Shown here: positions 12,545-23,844 of the stretch, piece by piece
How the letters are laid out: each line of letters opens with the position of its first letter
Position numbering within the stretch: position 1 is the first letter of the stretch
Source of the DNA: Metaphire vulgaris
Lineage: Eukaryota > Annelida > Clitellata > Crassiclitellata > Megascolecidae
DNA: 64,000 bases
Direction: 5' to 3'
NCBI GenBank assembly: GCA_018105865.1
Contig: CM030834.1
Coordinates: forward strand, 7,240,668 to 7,304,667
Notes under the pieces: generated by a model
Databases searched by the model: none
Told to the model about the DNA's origin: nothing
The model's input: only the letters and a program-made list of their open reading frames with translations
Position numbers and translations under genes: made by a program

Positions 12545-12770
12545 CAGTGGCGTCGGAACGAATTTTCGTCAGGGGGTGCAGATTTTCTCCAGGTAAAAGT
12601 TTTCTCTTTCAAATCGTTGACAAGCAAAAAAAGGTCGTCGACGCCCTATTTCACCCTAAAAATACCCTGACAAGCAAAAATAGGTAATCTGCACACTTTT
12701 TAAGGGTACAGGGGGTGCAGACCATCTTCTTTCCAGGGGGTGCAGCTGCACCCCACTTTGTACGGGCCTG
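12545..12770. mobile_element. hAT-type MITE, 226 bp
   Basis: Flanked by a perfect eight-base duplication GTCATTGG (12537-12544 and 12771-12778). The ends are imperfect inverted repeats: CAGTGGCGTCGG at the left and GTACGGGCCTG at the right. The inside repeats AGGGGGTGCAG three times. It has no coding capacity. Confidence 0.75.
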
Positions 12771-13977
12771 GTCATTGGTATGATAGTATTTTCCATATTA
12801 CGCAGTATTGGCAACCTTTTGGTTTGCCACTGCAGTGCCATGAGATCTCAGACTTCTAAATGTTGATTTTCTCTAATGTCAGAATCATTAATTGGCTATA
12901 ATTTGTTATCTCTGTTATTATTTGTGTTGTTTAATTGCTTTTATGTTATTAATTGTAATGGCCATTTGCAGATATTTTTCGTGCACATGTATATCAGAAG
13001 TATCTGATAAATTCTAGGACACCTTATTTCTGTTTTGTGGGTTATATATTTGAACATCCTTGGCTGCCTTTATGCATGTGGAAATCTGTTTTAAACAGTC
13101 ACATATTTCCAATGAGTTATTTCAAATTCATTGTTTTAGCCTTGTTTAACTATTAAATGTTGATGTGGAAAATTAGAAAGTTTGTGCCCTCCAACAATTT
13201 AAAACCATACAGCTAATAGCGATTAAATTTGAAATCGTAAGTTTTCTATTAATGTGATATCTGTTAAGCTGTCTTTGTCATATTTGTGTCTTCATAAAAT
13301 AACATTCTATGCTCTGCAGAATTACCCAGTAGTCTTCTGTATCTTTTATTAGTGGACATGATTGCACTTTGTGATACGTATTTATAATATTAAAATGCAA
13401 TTCGGTTTATTTAGAAAAGAATTGAGGGTGATTGGAGTATCCATTGTCAGATAGATCATTAAATTTATTTATCATAGAAATAGATTACTTTGAAATATGC
13501 TTTAATTCAGGATTTGTGTTGTTTTCAATATTTTTGCAAAATTTGCAGCAAAGTTTTGTACATATTTTGAATATTTTAATTTGATTTTCTTGGATTATTG
13601 TTGAAGTATAACTATTTGTTTGTATGTTACCTATTGTCTATGTCACAAATTCTCTACCTTATTCTACTGCTTTTAATTGATTAATTTCCATTTATTGTAC
13701 TGGTGCTATGAAAGTGCATAATTGCTGGAATTTTGATAGAGCAGACCATTTTACAGTAAGAATTACTGTAAAATTGTTGGCAATTAGAAACCTAGAATCT
13801 ATGTTACAGTTTTACATTGCAGATAAGGCTAATGATTATGTTGCAGATAAAACATTCTTGGAATTGGTCAATTGGATGTTACCATTAGATGTAAAATAGT
13901 AGTCGGTTATTGATATATCCATTGTTTCATTTATTCCAATTATATGCTAGAATGTCTGCAAACATTCTTTTGCTTTC

Positions 13978-14235
13978 GGCAGAAGTGCTTACACGCTGGG
14001 CAGACACACTGACAGAATGGGTTCAACTCCCGTAAGAGCCCCTAAGGTCAACTCAGCCTTACTCACTAGAGGGCGGTTATATCATCAAATTGAGGAGCAG
14101 CGTTTGCTGTGAAGTAAAGCATGGGCCTAGACCTTTGTCTGGCAACCTACTCTGGGTTAATGGTGTATGCCACCTGCATCACTGTATGCCTAAATGACCA
14201 GAGGTTAGCACCGGCCCCAACGCTCGAATCCAGGT
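13978..14235 (+). repeat. tRNA-derived SINE
   Basis: A B-box-like motif GGTTCAACTCC at about 14030 is followed by the family-specific stretch GCCCCTAAGGTCAACTCAG. The same arrangement (GGTTCGATACC, then GCCCTAAGGTTGATTCA) recurs at 40429-40540, so the two are copies of one SINE family. The upstream A box is degenerate. The tail after about 14100 is unique to this copy, and its end is uncertain. Confidence 0.6.
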
Positions 14236-15819
14236 ATGGGAAAATGTTGCTTTACTTTAGATGTAAGTGTAGATTTTATTTGCAAATGTAGTCTTATTGA
14301 AGTACTTTTATCCTTCTGTTTCATTGCTGGATCATTACCAACATTACTGCTGATACATATTATGTTACAATATGCTCTTTACTGCAGCTTAATTCAGAAT
14401 CTTACAATGTCAGTTTAATTAGGAGAACATTAAATTTGTTAAGGTGTGCTTGGCAGTCAATTGTGGGTTGCAGTAAAGTTTATCAGGTAAAGCACTATAA
14501 GCATTCCAATATGAGGATGATTTTCTTGTATTGGTTTTCAGCTTTTCTTTTCTACCACTGTTTATCTGTTATACAGTTTTTCTTGACTTGGTCAAGTTAG
14601 GTCTGGTGCTCGGCATATTTACCACAAGGTCAATCCCTAATATTTATTTACTGCAGTCGCCCATAGAACCTTACAATTGAACCAAGCTGGACATATCGAG
14701 CTTCCTTGTTTAACGAGGCATTTTAAATATTAGCATAGTCATGACTTGAGGGGACATAAGGCTACGTTCCCTATTTTAGCCGGGAACAGCCGTGGGTTTT
14801 GTGCAAAATTGAAATTTTTTTGAAATTTTGGCGGTTTTAAGGGTGATTGTTGACAGAATGTATGTACTTTGTTGTATTGCAGCTTTTAACCACTGATAAA
14901 ACACAGATGGTTTAACCGAATATTACTCAAAATCTTTAGCATCTGAGACTCCACTCCAGATCCCGCTGGGGAGCTCGTGACACTCCCCACCATCTAGTTA
15001 GGCTAAATTGAATTTGCATGTCTGTGTTGATGGAGCCCCTATTCTTGAACACTGACTATACCAATGACCATTTGCATAGTGAGGAACATGGGGCCAGGCC
15101 CCTATTTGAGCCTAGACTCCCCATTCTCTCCCTCTCTCCCCCTTTTAACGAGGTATGTGTGGATGTGTCACCCCTGGGAAATTTTTTAAAATAAATGCCT
15201 GTATGTGAATTTTAGCACATTTTAGACACACAAAAACCGTGTAAAGTTATAACCAACCAGTTGCAGTCTTGCAGAACCAACAATTAGACCTGGCCTACTT
15301 CCCACTCCACCTCAAAAAATTTCTCATCGGTTTTGCACGATTTTTACAAGTGACCCTTAATTGGCGGTCCAACTGGAGCAATTGCTCCAATGTAGCTACA
15401 CCCAGGGATATTTTTACACCCCTAGCATCCTCAATTTGAGAATAGCACCCCCCCCTTCTCGGCTATGTAACCGGTTTTAGCTTCTTACAACTGTCACAGT
15501 GCTTGCAGTTTCTGATTGCAATTTTGACAGTATCAAACTGTATTAGCTTGCTGATTTTCTCGCTGGCTAGCAACTTGATATTCATGGCACTAAAGTCTTG
15601 TAGGCTTACACATATTAGTAATGATTTCTGTATTTGCTTAGTATGAAGTGCTTGTTTCATTCGACTACTACACTGTAGTGCTTCATTACTAATGTTGAAC
15701 AACAAAACCAACTAAATGAAACTGTACGTGTAAGAACTGCTATATTGCTATTCCACAATTGGTACTACCAGTACAATTGGTACTAACTGTAGGGTCTATA
15801 TTGTGGACTTTTTAGCGTC

Positions 15820-16028
15820 TTTTTAACTACAAGTAACGTAACTGTAACTAGTTACTTTGCAAGTAACTAACTTTAACTAGTTACTTTTTGGAAAGTATCT
15901 TGTAACTGTATCTAGTTACTTTTTTGCATAGTAACTTGTAACTGTAAGTTTGTAACTGGATACAAATAAAAACTGGTGACACCACGATTTTACCGCACTG
16001 GGTGACACCAACCCTAGCGACGCCACTG
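15820..16028. mobile_element. hAT-like end with GTAACTAGTTAC repeats
   Basis: Repeated GTAACT/AGTTAC units (15830-15960) lead into GGTGACACCACG, then GGGTGACACCAACCCTAGCG and ACGCCACTG at 16028. CAGTGGCGTCGCTAGGG-type termini are typical of invertebrate hAT MITEs. I could not find the left end or a target duplication, so only this arm is annotated. Confidence 0.45.
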
Positions 16029-16145
16029 CGTAATAGATATTAAAGTCTATGGTTTGCGTGACTTGTTTTGTGTTGTCGCCGATCATTTTAAATTTTAGTG
16101 TTTATTTTTGTTGACTTTTCAACTTTTAGACGAAGAATTTGACTA

Positions 16146-19100
16146 ATGCGTATGAGGTTTTTGATCATAAATGTTGTTGGTAAGAGGAGTTTAAGGATAA
16201 TCTACGTTTATACGTTAACATCGGAGAGTCGAAGCTTAACGCTTCGCCTTGTAGAGATTTCACCCTTGGGGCGTTTCGTCCCTAGACGACGTTCACGCTG
16301 GGAACGAAACGTCTTATTACATGCAACTCACTACGAGATTCAGATGATTGCAAACATTGCACTCGATCCTCAACTGCTTAGCCTTTTCTCTCCCTCCGAG
16401 TCCCTCATATTCGAACAGTTCTTGGTAGCCTACCCGTGCTTCCTCGGAAGCTGCCGGTTGGGGTCCGTCTAATCGGCGGATGAGTGCGGGGCGGATGAGC
16501 TCATTGAGCTTGCGGATGAACGCGGCGGATGAATATTGTTGTCCGATTCGGCGGGGCGGATGAGACATATAGTAGAAATGACGGGGCGGTATGTATTTGA
16601 ATCGGTGGATGAGAAGTCCGGCTGATGATAAGCCTGGCGGATGAAAAGCCTGGGGGAGAAGCCTGGCGGATGAGAAGCCTATATGGGGAGAGGGCGACGG
16701 AAGGGGGCGCTATATGTCATATTAAGTTAGAAGGACGATATGTTTGGTTCGGCGGATGAGAAGCCAGGCGGATGAGAAGCCTATATGGGGAGGGGCGACG
16801 GCGGGGGTGCTATATGTAATATTCAGTTAGGAGGGTGATATGTTTGATTCGGCGGATGAGAACCGTGGCGGATGAGTAGCCTATATGGGGAGGGGGCGAC
16901 GGCGGGGGCACTATATGTCATATACAGCAATGAGGGCGATCTGTTTGATTCGGCGGATGAGAACCGTGGCGGATGAGAACCGTGGCGGATGAGAAGCCTG
17001 GCGGATGAGAAACATATCGCCCTCCTAGCTGAATATGACATATAGAGCCCCCGCCGTCGCCCCTCCCCGTATAGGCTTCTCATCCGCCAGGCTTCTCATC
17101 CGCCGAATCAAACATATCGCCCTCCTAGCTGAATATGACATATAGCGCCCCCCGCCGTCGCCCCCTCCCCGTATAGGCTTGTCATCCGCCAGGCTGTCGC
17201 CCCCTCCCCATATAGGCTTGTCATCCGCCAGGCTGTCGCCCCCTCCCCATATAGGCTTCTCATCCGCCAGGCTTCTCATCCGCCACGGTTCTCATCCACC
17301 GCATTCATCCGCCCGCTCGTCCGCCAGCTCATCCGCCCCGCCCTCATCCGCCGATTAGACGGACCCGCCGGTTGCTGCCAGTCTCTTAAACACGTTGCCT
17401 CAACATGTGCGGACTGCAGGTTCAATTCGATGAGAAAAAGACGACAAATCTATCTTTTTGGTCTGACTTATTCACCGTAAACTATCATCTGTTTGTCTGG
17501 TCTGATATCCTGGATTTGACTTGGACCACAGACGATTAGCCATCGGCTGATGCTTCTATGCGTTATGGAGTGGCGCTATAGAAGTTGATTGGATTTCATT
17601 GTGCATTGTAATATATGTGAATAAACCGGGCAAAAATGAGTAATAAAAGTAATGATAACTAGGTTTAAACTTTAGAGGGGTTCAGTAGAATCTGTCCTGC
17701 AATTTGACAGACGTTATGGAAACTAATTGAAGTTAGAGTTAGGCTTTGGTCTTCTGCAAACAGCAAATTCATCACGTTTTAGCTAAATTTTCAGCCTTGG
17801 GAAATTTAGCATCAACAATAAATATATTTGCTATAATATTAGAGGCTCTCCATTAATTACGTCAACAAAATAGGGAGAGGTGTTCAAAAGAGTTTGACAG
17901 TTGTTGACATGGGAGGGAGTCAAGAGAAGTTGCCGCTAACAATTTCATTTTTACAAATATATAGAAAAACAGGAAATTTCATGGAATACTATTTATTCCA
18001 GTGGAAAAAACCTGACAAGCAACATAAAAAAGGTCATCACAACCACATGTTGACACTTGATGAGCAAAAAATAGAAAAAGGTCTCATCACCACAAAAAAT
18101 TATAGCCTAAACTTTTTAGGGGGACCCGTCAATGTCAAAAGTTTTTGACATAATTATAGGAGGTCACTGAAAGTTTGACTGTTGTTGACAATGGGAGGAG
18201 AGGGGGTCAAATATTACCCAAAAATTATTGATGTAATTAATGAACACCCCCTTATAAGATTTTAGAAAGTTTTGAGCAGGCAGAAGGTCACTGGAGGACA
18301 TTTCAGAGAGAATTAGCAGACAAAAAAGTTTCTGATATTTATTTTTGCTTGTTTAAATTTTCAGACCGAGCAATTATTGTTTAACCTGGTAGAAAATACT
18401 ACTACGGAATTTATTGCAATCATGTTGGAAAGCTTTTATTTATTATGATGTGATGAACCATGTTTTCTGTCTTGAATTTAAAGAATGAACCTGTTCCATA
18501 TCACTAAACATAGAAATGTATACAAATTATAAGTATTTTCTGTATGGAAGTAGTTCACTTACCGGCTGTTGCACATAACCTACGAGGGTCATTGTGACAG
18601 TCAGGGTGAGAGATTGTGGTTGATTCCTGGTTGACCTAAGAATACATGATCTCGTTGGGACAGGGAGATGCAAGCGCAGAAGGTGTAGTCTGTTCCCCAG
18701 AATCTCATCAGTAGTTTGTCCGCATCTTGGTATTGATCCTCTGCCTGTGCTCTGTTGGAAAGGTGTTGCTGCTGCCCAACATCCATTGTACTCTGTGCCT
18801 CTGTTAGAACAGTGGGGCACCACGTGAAGGTGACAGTCTATGGCAGAGGTTCCCAAACTTTTTGGATTGCGGACCCCTATTTTGTTCTAAGCTTAGCTCG
18901 CGGACCACATTATTTAGCAAGTAAATGTCACAGTTAATATTTAATTAAAATAACGGTCAGACACCATTTGGCTAGCGGCTCTAGCTCTATGATGACTTAC
19001 TATACTATTCGGACAATCATAATATGCAATTAAACACTGAATAAATGGTGTTACATTACTGATAGATTGGACACTTCTTTCCAGAATCAGCGTCAAATTA

Positions 19101-22100
19101 TCTCAAATAGAATTACTGTTAATGAGATGGACATGCTTACTTTGTTTTGCACAAACTATCAATAATTCGTGAAGGGCAACAAAATCGTGACTGCTTTGTA
19201 AGACAATAACGGAAACTCAGACGCTACATTCAGCCAAAAAGATGAATGTGATTTTTGCTTTAACCGATTTTTAAGAACAGGATCACATGAAAGATCAGCT
19301 GATTTCTCCTCTTCTTGTCAAGCAAGACCAGCCATTTAAAATTCAAACGGATTGCGGATCCAATCAAAATTATCTATATTATCATTCAAAAGATATTGAT
19401 CAAAATGTTCAGCCAACGATTCCAAATGTGTCTGACGTCGCGTATTATAACATCAACATTGTTTAACGAATTGTTACTGCTGTAATCATCCAAGGACTAC
19501 CGGACTATGTTACAAACTCTGACTCTCTAGGACTTTTCCTAAGTAATTTTAAGGCTTACCTATTCACCATCTGTTATTGGCCTACGTAGTATTGTAAAGA
19601 GCTCTTGACTTTGGCCATTTTTGCCATGCTTATCGCGTTATATAAATAATCTAGTTAATAATAATAATAATAAGGTTGGAAACATGCCTAGAGATCGGCT
19701 GTTTATTCTAGCTTTCCATAAATGGAGCTCCTTTTCGATGTTAATTTGTCGTGACTTCTCAGGATGTTTGAATCTCTTTCCTTGCAGTGACAAGTTCAGT
19801 TAATTCATTAAGATTACCGGTTTCTTGTTTCTCCGGTTTAAGATTACAGGTTTCTGGGCAAACTTGCCTAGTAGCCTATCTGGCATATATATTTAATCCA
19901 CATAATTAAGACACGACGCATCTCTCGATCGATAAAGTGTTGCTGAATATTTAGGGAGGCTCTTGCGGACCCCTGCCATGTTCTCTGCTGACCCCCTTCG
20001 GTCCACGGACCACAGTTTGGGAACCGCTGGTCTATGGGATTGGTCAGTAGAGGCCATCCGAGATGAGTGCCAACCCATTTTCCCTCACCGATGATAAGTA
20101 ATGTTTGAGAAGTGATATCTTTAATGAGCTCGAGTGTTCAGACTTTAAACTTGACATCTACATTAGCAGTCGTAACCATGGTATGGAGCCATTCTGCTCA
20201 TGGTTCCATAGCATTTCCTAAAGTCATTACCTTAAATCTGGCGTTGTATGGCTGCAGAGGCTTTTTTGGATTTCTGAAACTAACTATTAGACCAGTTTAT
20301 GGACCCCAGTACCCTACTCTTATGACTCCTGCGTTGTATATGTACATGAGTGAAGACAATTTTTGTCCTCTACATTTTGTCCTCTCTTTGTCCTCTACAT
20401 TCAGAATTGCATAATGCTGAAATATTTTGCAGAGTTCTGAGTTATAATTAGAAGTGGATCAGAGTATCAAGTGATATCCTGCTTTTTGTGGGATAATACA
20501 GATATTGGATTTTGACCCACAATTTTTAGCAGTAAAGTATTGTGCAGCAATATTAGCAGAACATTTTCTGCAATGTTATTTTCTCTTGAAATGCTGTTAT
20601 CATTACTCAGTGTCATTTTATAAATCTATAGCAACTACATTAGAGGTATATTTAATTTCATCATTTATTTTTAGACAATTTTCATAAAAAATTACTTTTT
20701 AACATTCTTTTGTTTCAGGAGCACTCATTCCAGTCATTCTGCCATGTTTGCACCTGGGCTTAATATACAGGTAATGATGTTGTTCCTAGCACAGAGAAAG
20801 GTGAGTTCTAAGCTGTTCTCAAACTGTGCGGCTGCGCCTGTCAATTAGTTTCTGCTGTTGTTCCTCTGAATCTGGGAATTATGTCTAAACCATTTGCAAT
20901 GTTTTTGGATACTAAACCACTGGCCAAGAGTCACACGAACCACAGTTTTTGAACACTGTCTCATATTCATTGCTCGAAAGTTCATGTACTGAGCCTATAT
21001 GTATTTTCATATACAAGTGCATATGTTCCAAGTAGAAGTACAAAAATGTGTTCTCAAGTAGTACCCGAGTAAGAATACAAGTAGCGCCAAATGCAGCATC
21101 TTGGTTATACATGAGTAACGTACTGTACACTGTATTTGCACTTATATGCTCAGAGCCGTAACTAGGGTTTTCGGCGCCCAGGGCCAGATTTCCATTTTGC
21201 GCCCCTAAATTTCGTATGACCTTTTTTTTAGTCGTCACAAAGTTTTATTATTCCTTACCTAGAAAGAAATATAAATACTCCTCCATTTTCGGGGTGACCT
21301 TTTTTTAGTCGCCATGGCTCTGCTCTTTTATTCAATTCATACCCAAAAAATTTTTAACACTTAAAAAAAGCGCTCCCCCCGGGTCGGCGCCCGGGGCGAC
21401 TTGCCCCCCCCTAGTTACGGCTCTGTATAAGCTCACCTGTGTGATAGTCAGGGTGCTTTTAAATGCTAATTTAACTGCATCTCCAGGTGAAGTCACGATT
21501 ATAACTGGATAAACTTGAATCTGCTGTTGCAGAATTCCACATTTATAGTTGTCTAAAAAATTGATTATTGGATATAATAATAATGTGCTTTAAAGTGGTT
21601 CAGGAGGCTAAGTAAGCCTGTGTGAAAAACACTGTAATGAAAGTTGAAGTCAATTGTGTTCTATTTTAGATGGTGGACATCTTACAAGCGAAAAGTGGAC
21701 ACTGAACTATGTTCGTGCTCCTGTTGGGACACAGTATTTAAAGGTTTCTTGTGTTAATTTATATTTATTTGCACATATGAATAGTTTGCATCAGTTGAGT
21801 GATTATGGTGTTTAAGAGACCTTGCATACATTATGTATGACTTATATTAAATTGCAAAAGTCAACTTTTTGTTTTTTTAAATAAAGAATTCCTTATATCC
21901 ATTTGAGTTTTGAAGGTAATGGTTTCTTCAAGTACAAAGCAAGTCAGGATTGTGTGTGAACTATGAGGCCTTCATAATCTGTTTTACTACTACCGGTAGT
22001 TTGGAATTTGCAAAAGAAAAGCAAAAACATTTTGTGCTAAAATGTGACTACAAAATTTTCATATTACACTTTTTGCTTTTCTACTTTGTTGAGAGTTAGA

Positions 22101-23172
22101 TGGAAATACTGTACTAAGCCAATATGGATTGCATGGATAATGTGTTCTAAGCTAACTGGAACAATAGCTGAAAATTTAAAATAAGTCATTGTAACTATTA
22201 GGTCAGGCCTATTGTCAATGAAATAACAAAGAATTTTAATTGAGTAAACCCATTTCAGTTAATTCTAAAAGAATCAGTGAAAGACTTTTAGGGTAAATCT
22301 TTATGTCAGACAAGTGTTTTTACTCATAACTAAGAGGTTTTTTACCAGCTGACTGAGGTTCTCCACATTCACAGCCAGAACTACCAGTCCTTCTGGTTGG
22401 TCAGCTGGTTACTTCAGCTTACTTTGGAAATGGTGCTGGTAGTCTGCTGGCTATCCTACAGGATAAACAAATTTCTTTTTATAAGAGTTTGATCCATGTT
22501 ATCTGCATTGATAATCTGCTATTTTGATGTTTATTGTTAATAGGAACATATGAGGAGACGGATGTTACTGGTTATAAGCACCTCTATTTCAATGTGACAT
22601 GGCAGTCGTTTCTGATATGGTTTATCACTGTTGTTTTTGTGATATTGTTATATGAATGCACCAGATATCTTCTGGTCTTGGCTTGCGATGGAAAACTCTG
22701 TCACTCCATGATGCTTGCTGCCGCTGTGTCTGTTTATCCTCACTACTATGCTTGGTGGATGTATGTGAATGCATGGAATGACGACTTCTATGAACAGTTT
22801 TATCATCAAGCACTGTTTAGCTTTACTGAAATTTGTTCTACTTTTTTAATTTTGCCAATGTGCAACAAATCAAGACCGGTTGAACCTCGTCGTCTTTTGA
22901 TCGTATTTGTTATCGCTTTGGTTCACGTAATGGCCAGTGCTTATGACCAGTTTGTGAAGAATGTTCTTTGGCGCCTTGGAGACTGGCATCAGTTTGCAAG
23001 AGACGTTAGTTTTATGGCAAGTGACTTCATTACTCTTTTTGTGGCCGTTTTTAAGCTTAGAGACATTCTGCCTAATGCACAACTTTCATTATTAAGGACA
23101 ATAAATTATGATGAAACCATGATTGTGGTATTTTTTATTCTTGTATTTGGATTTCTTGTTGTATTTTTGTAG
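16146..23172 (+). CDS. conserved-looking multi-pass membrane protein of unknown function, four exons
   Basis: Exons 16146-16179, 20719-20770, 21670-21743 and 22544-23172 (stop TAG) have GT-AG borders and agreeing phases (1, 2, 1) and give 262 residues. The first exon ends at a strong donor (TTG|GTAAGAG) after ATGCGTATGAGG. The N-terminus MRMRFLIINVV plus ALIPVILPCLHLGLIY makes one membrane segment. A basic, cysteine-rich loop follows (WWTSYKRKVDTELCSCSCW), then about six more hydrophobic stretches. The signature PHYYAWWMYVNAWNDDFYEQ followed by FYHQALFSFTE has the look of a conserved core rich in aromatic and acidic residues. I have a vague memory of similar uncharacterised animal proteins but cannot name the family. 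A possible AATAAA lies near 23299. The choice of first exon is inference from phase and donor quality; exons 2-4 are firmer. Confidence 0.75.
16461..17366. mobile_element. 906-bp inverted-tandem element with GGCGGATGAG repeats
   Basis: Flanked by a perfect eight-base duplication GCCGGTTG (16453-16460 and 17367-17374). The outer ends are a perfect inverted repeat beginning GGGTCCGTCTAATCGGCGGA. Inside, many GGCGGATGAGAAGCC units alternate with a longer unit containing CTATATGGGGAGGGGGCGAC, GGCGGGGG, CTATATGTCATATTCAG and GGGCGATATGTTTGATTCGG. Units run forward to about 17010 and then in reverse orientation to the right end, so the element could fold back on itself. It is GC-rich and very unlike the AT-rich intron around it. 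Open frames inside are by-products of the repeats. It lies in intron 1 of the membrane-protein gene. The eight-base duplication suggests hAT-type mobilisation, but the terminal sequence is unusual for hAT. Confidence 0.8.
17367..18843. other. intron sequence with one MITE-like inverted pair
   Basis: Between about 17847 and 18242 the ends are partly complementary: CTCCATTAATTACGTCAA on the left and TTGATGTAATTAATGAACAC on the right, with GTTTGACAGTTGTTGACA and GTTTGACTGTTGTTGACAA just inside them in the same orientation. This looks like a decayed DNA-transposon derivative. From 18527 to 18840 there is a GC-richer stretch with a minus-strand frame of 109 codons that reads on in the same frame beyond the hAT insertion at 18844-20029; I do not recognise it. 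Confidence 0.4.
18844..20029. mobile_element. hAT element, decayed, with an L2 3' end inserted
   Basis: Perfect eight-base duplication GTCTATGG (18836-18843 and 20030-20037). Inverted ends: CAGAGGTTCCCAAACTTTTT at the left and CACAGTTTGGGAACCGCTG at the right, the classic hAT/Charlie-like terminus. Internal sequence is AT-rich with no intact transposase. Bases 19490-19672 are a plus-strand L2-like LINE 3' end (LPDYVTNSDSLG, CGCGTTATATAAATAAT and an AAT tail), a later insertion. Confidence 0.8.
21151..21425. mobile_element. hAT-type MITE, 275 bp
   Basis: Inverted ends CAGAGCCGTAACTAGGG and CCCTAGTTACGGCTCTG are perfect complements. Flanks TATATGCT and TATAAGCT differ by one base, an old eight-base duplication. 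The middle repeats GACCTTTTTTTAGTCG twice and carries cytosine runs near the right end. It lies in intron 2 of the membrane-protein gene. Confidence 0.75.
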
Positions 23173-23844
23173 ATAGAGGGGAAAATTTTTAAAGGTAATT
23201 TGTTCTGCTAAAGGCAAGGCATTTTATATTTTTTGCAATATGATTGCTAAGGTTTTACTTTTACAATGTTAATTATTGATGCCAAGGAAATTGTTGGAAA
23301 TAAAATTCATTGCTTATTTAATCTTTGTGTATTTCATTACCATGAATGTTTCCAGTTTTTTTGTAGCGAGTAGGATGTATCTTTCATTTAGCAGAAGTTC
23401 AAGCTTTAATGACTGGACATATCAATACCTCACTATTTGGTCTCTGCATGTAAAATCACATGAAGGTGGCTTTGAAGTACCGTATATTAATACCCTAACC
23501 CTCACTCTGCTAGATTTTTTAATGGCTTCTGCATCACCACTTATCTCGGCCCACTGCTGAAAATTATATATCTCCACAGTGCATATACAGTTTGATTCTA
23601 CATTCAAAGCTCTACAAATATGATATTTTATGTTGATTTTTCACATGCAGTAGTGCAAGTTATTAGCCACCAAAAAACAACCACCATTTAGAAATTTAAT
23701 GATTTTCAAAATTCTGCCTGCAGGCCTATCAAAGCCAAAATTATGAAGTTATTTGGCTACAACAATAGGTATGGGGCAGGGCTGGAAAGTGTGGTTTAGT
23801 TATTTTAGGCTTGTTAAAAACCTGAAAAAGTCAAAATTTAGTAT
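23173..23844 (+). other. 3' region of the membrane-protein gene
   Basis: AT-rich sequence after the TAG stop. AATAAA near 23299 is the nearest canonical polyadenylation hexamer. No further gene is visible. A frame at 23276-23560 has no recognisable content. Confidence 0.4.

Larger units (their letters stand above)
10528..16145. other. SLC17A9 3' end and intergenic region
   Basis: AT-rich sequence without a supported gene. The first several hundred bases must hold the SLC17A9 3' UTR, but I see no canonical AATAAA close to the stop, so the end of the transcript is undefined. The region contains an RT fragment (11035-11220), a hAT MITE (12545-12770), a SINE (13978-14235) and a hAT-like end with GTAACTAGTTAC repeats (about 15820-16028). 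Conceptual frames here (for example 11592-11882 and 13708-13899) show no recognisable protein. Confidence 0.6.

Noticed and set aside
16146..16472. A 108-codon single-exon gene starting at 16146
   Set aside because: A strong donor at 16180 and perfect phase fit with exon 20719-20770 make the ATG the first exon of the membrane-protein gene. The rest of the frame resembles nothing and is cut by a transposon.
16317..17279. Open frames in the GGCGGATGAG element (for example repeated SLADDKPIWGGGD) as proteins, or the array as a CRISPR
   Set aside because: The frames follow from tandem DNA repeats in both orientations. Spacers are not unique, the host is an animal, and terminal repeats plus a target duplication explain the block as a mobile element.
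18527..20200. A minus-strand coding sequence interrupted by the hAT at 18844-20029
   Set aside because: The frame reads across the insertion for some distance but contains stops upstream and resembles no family. A competing plus-strand frame is equally open, so I cannot support a gene.
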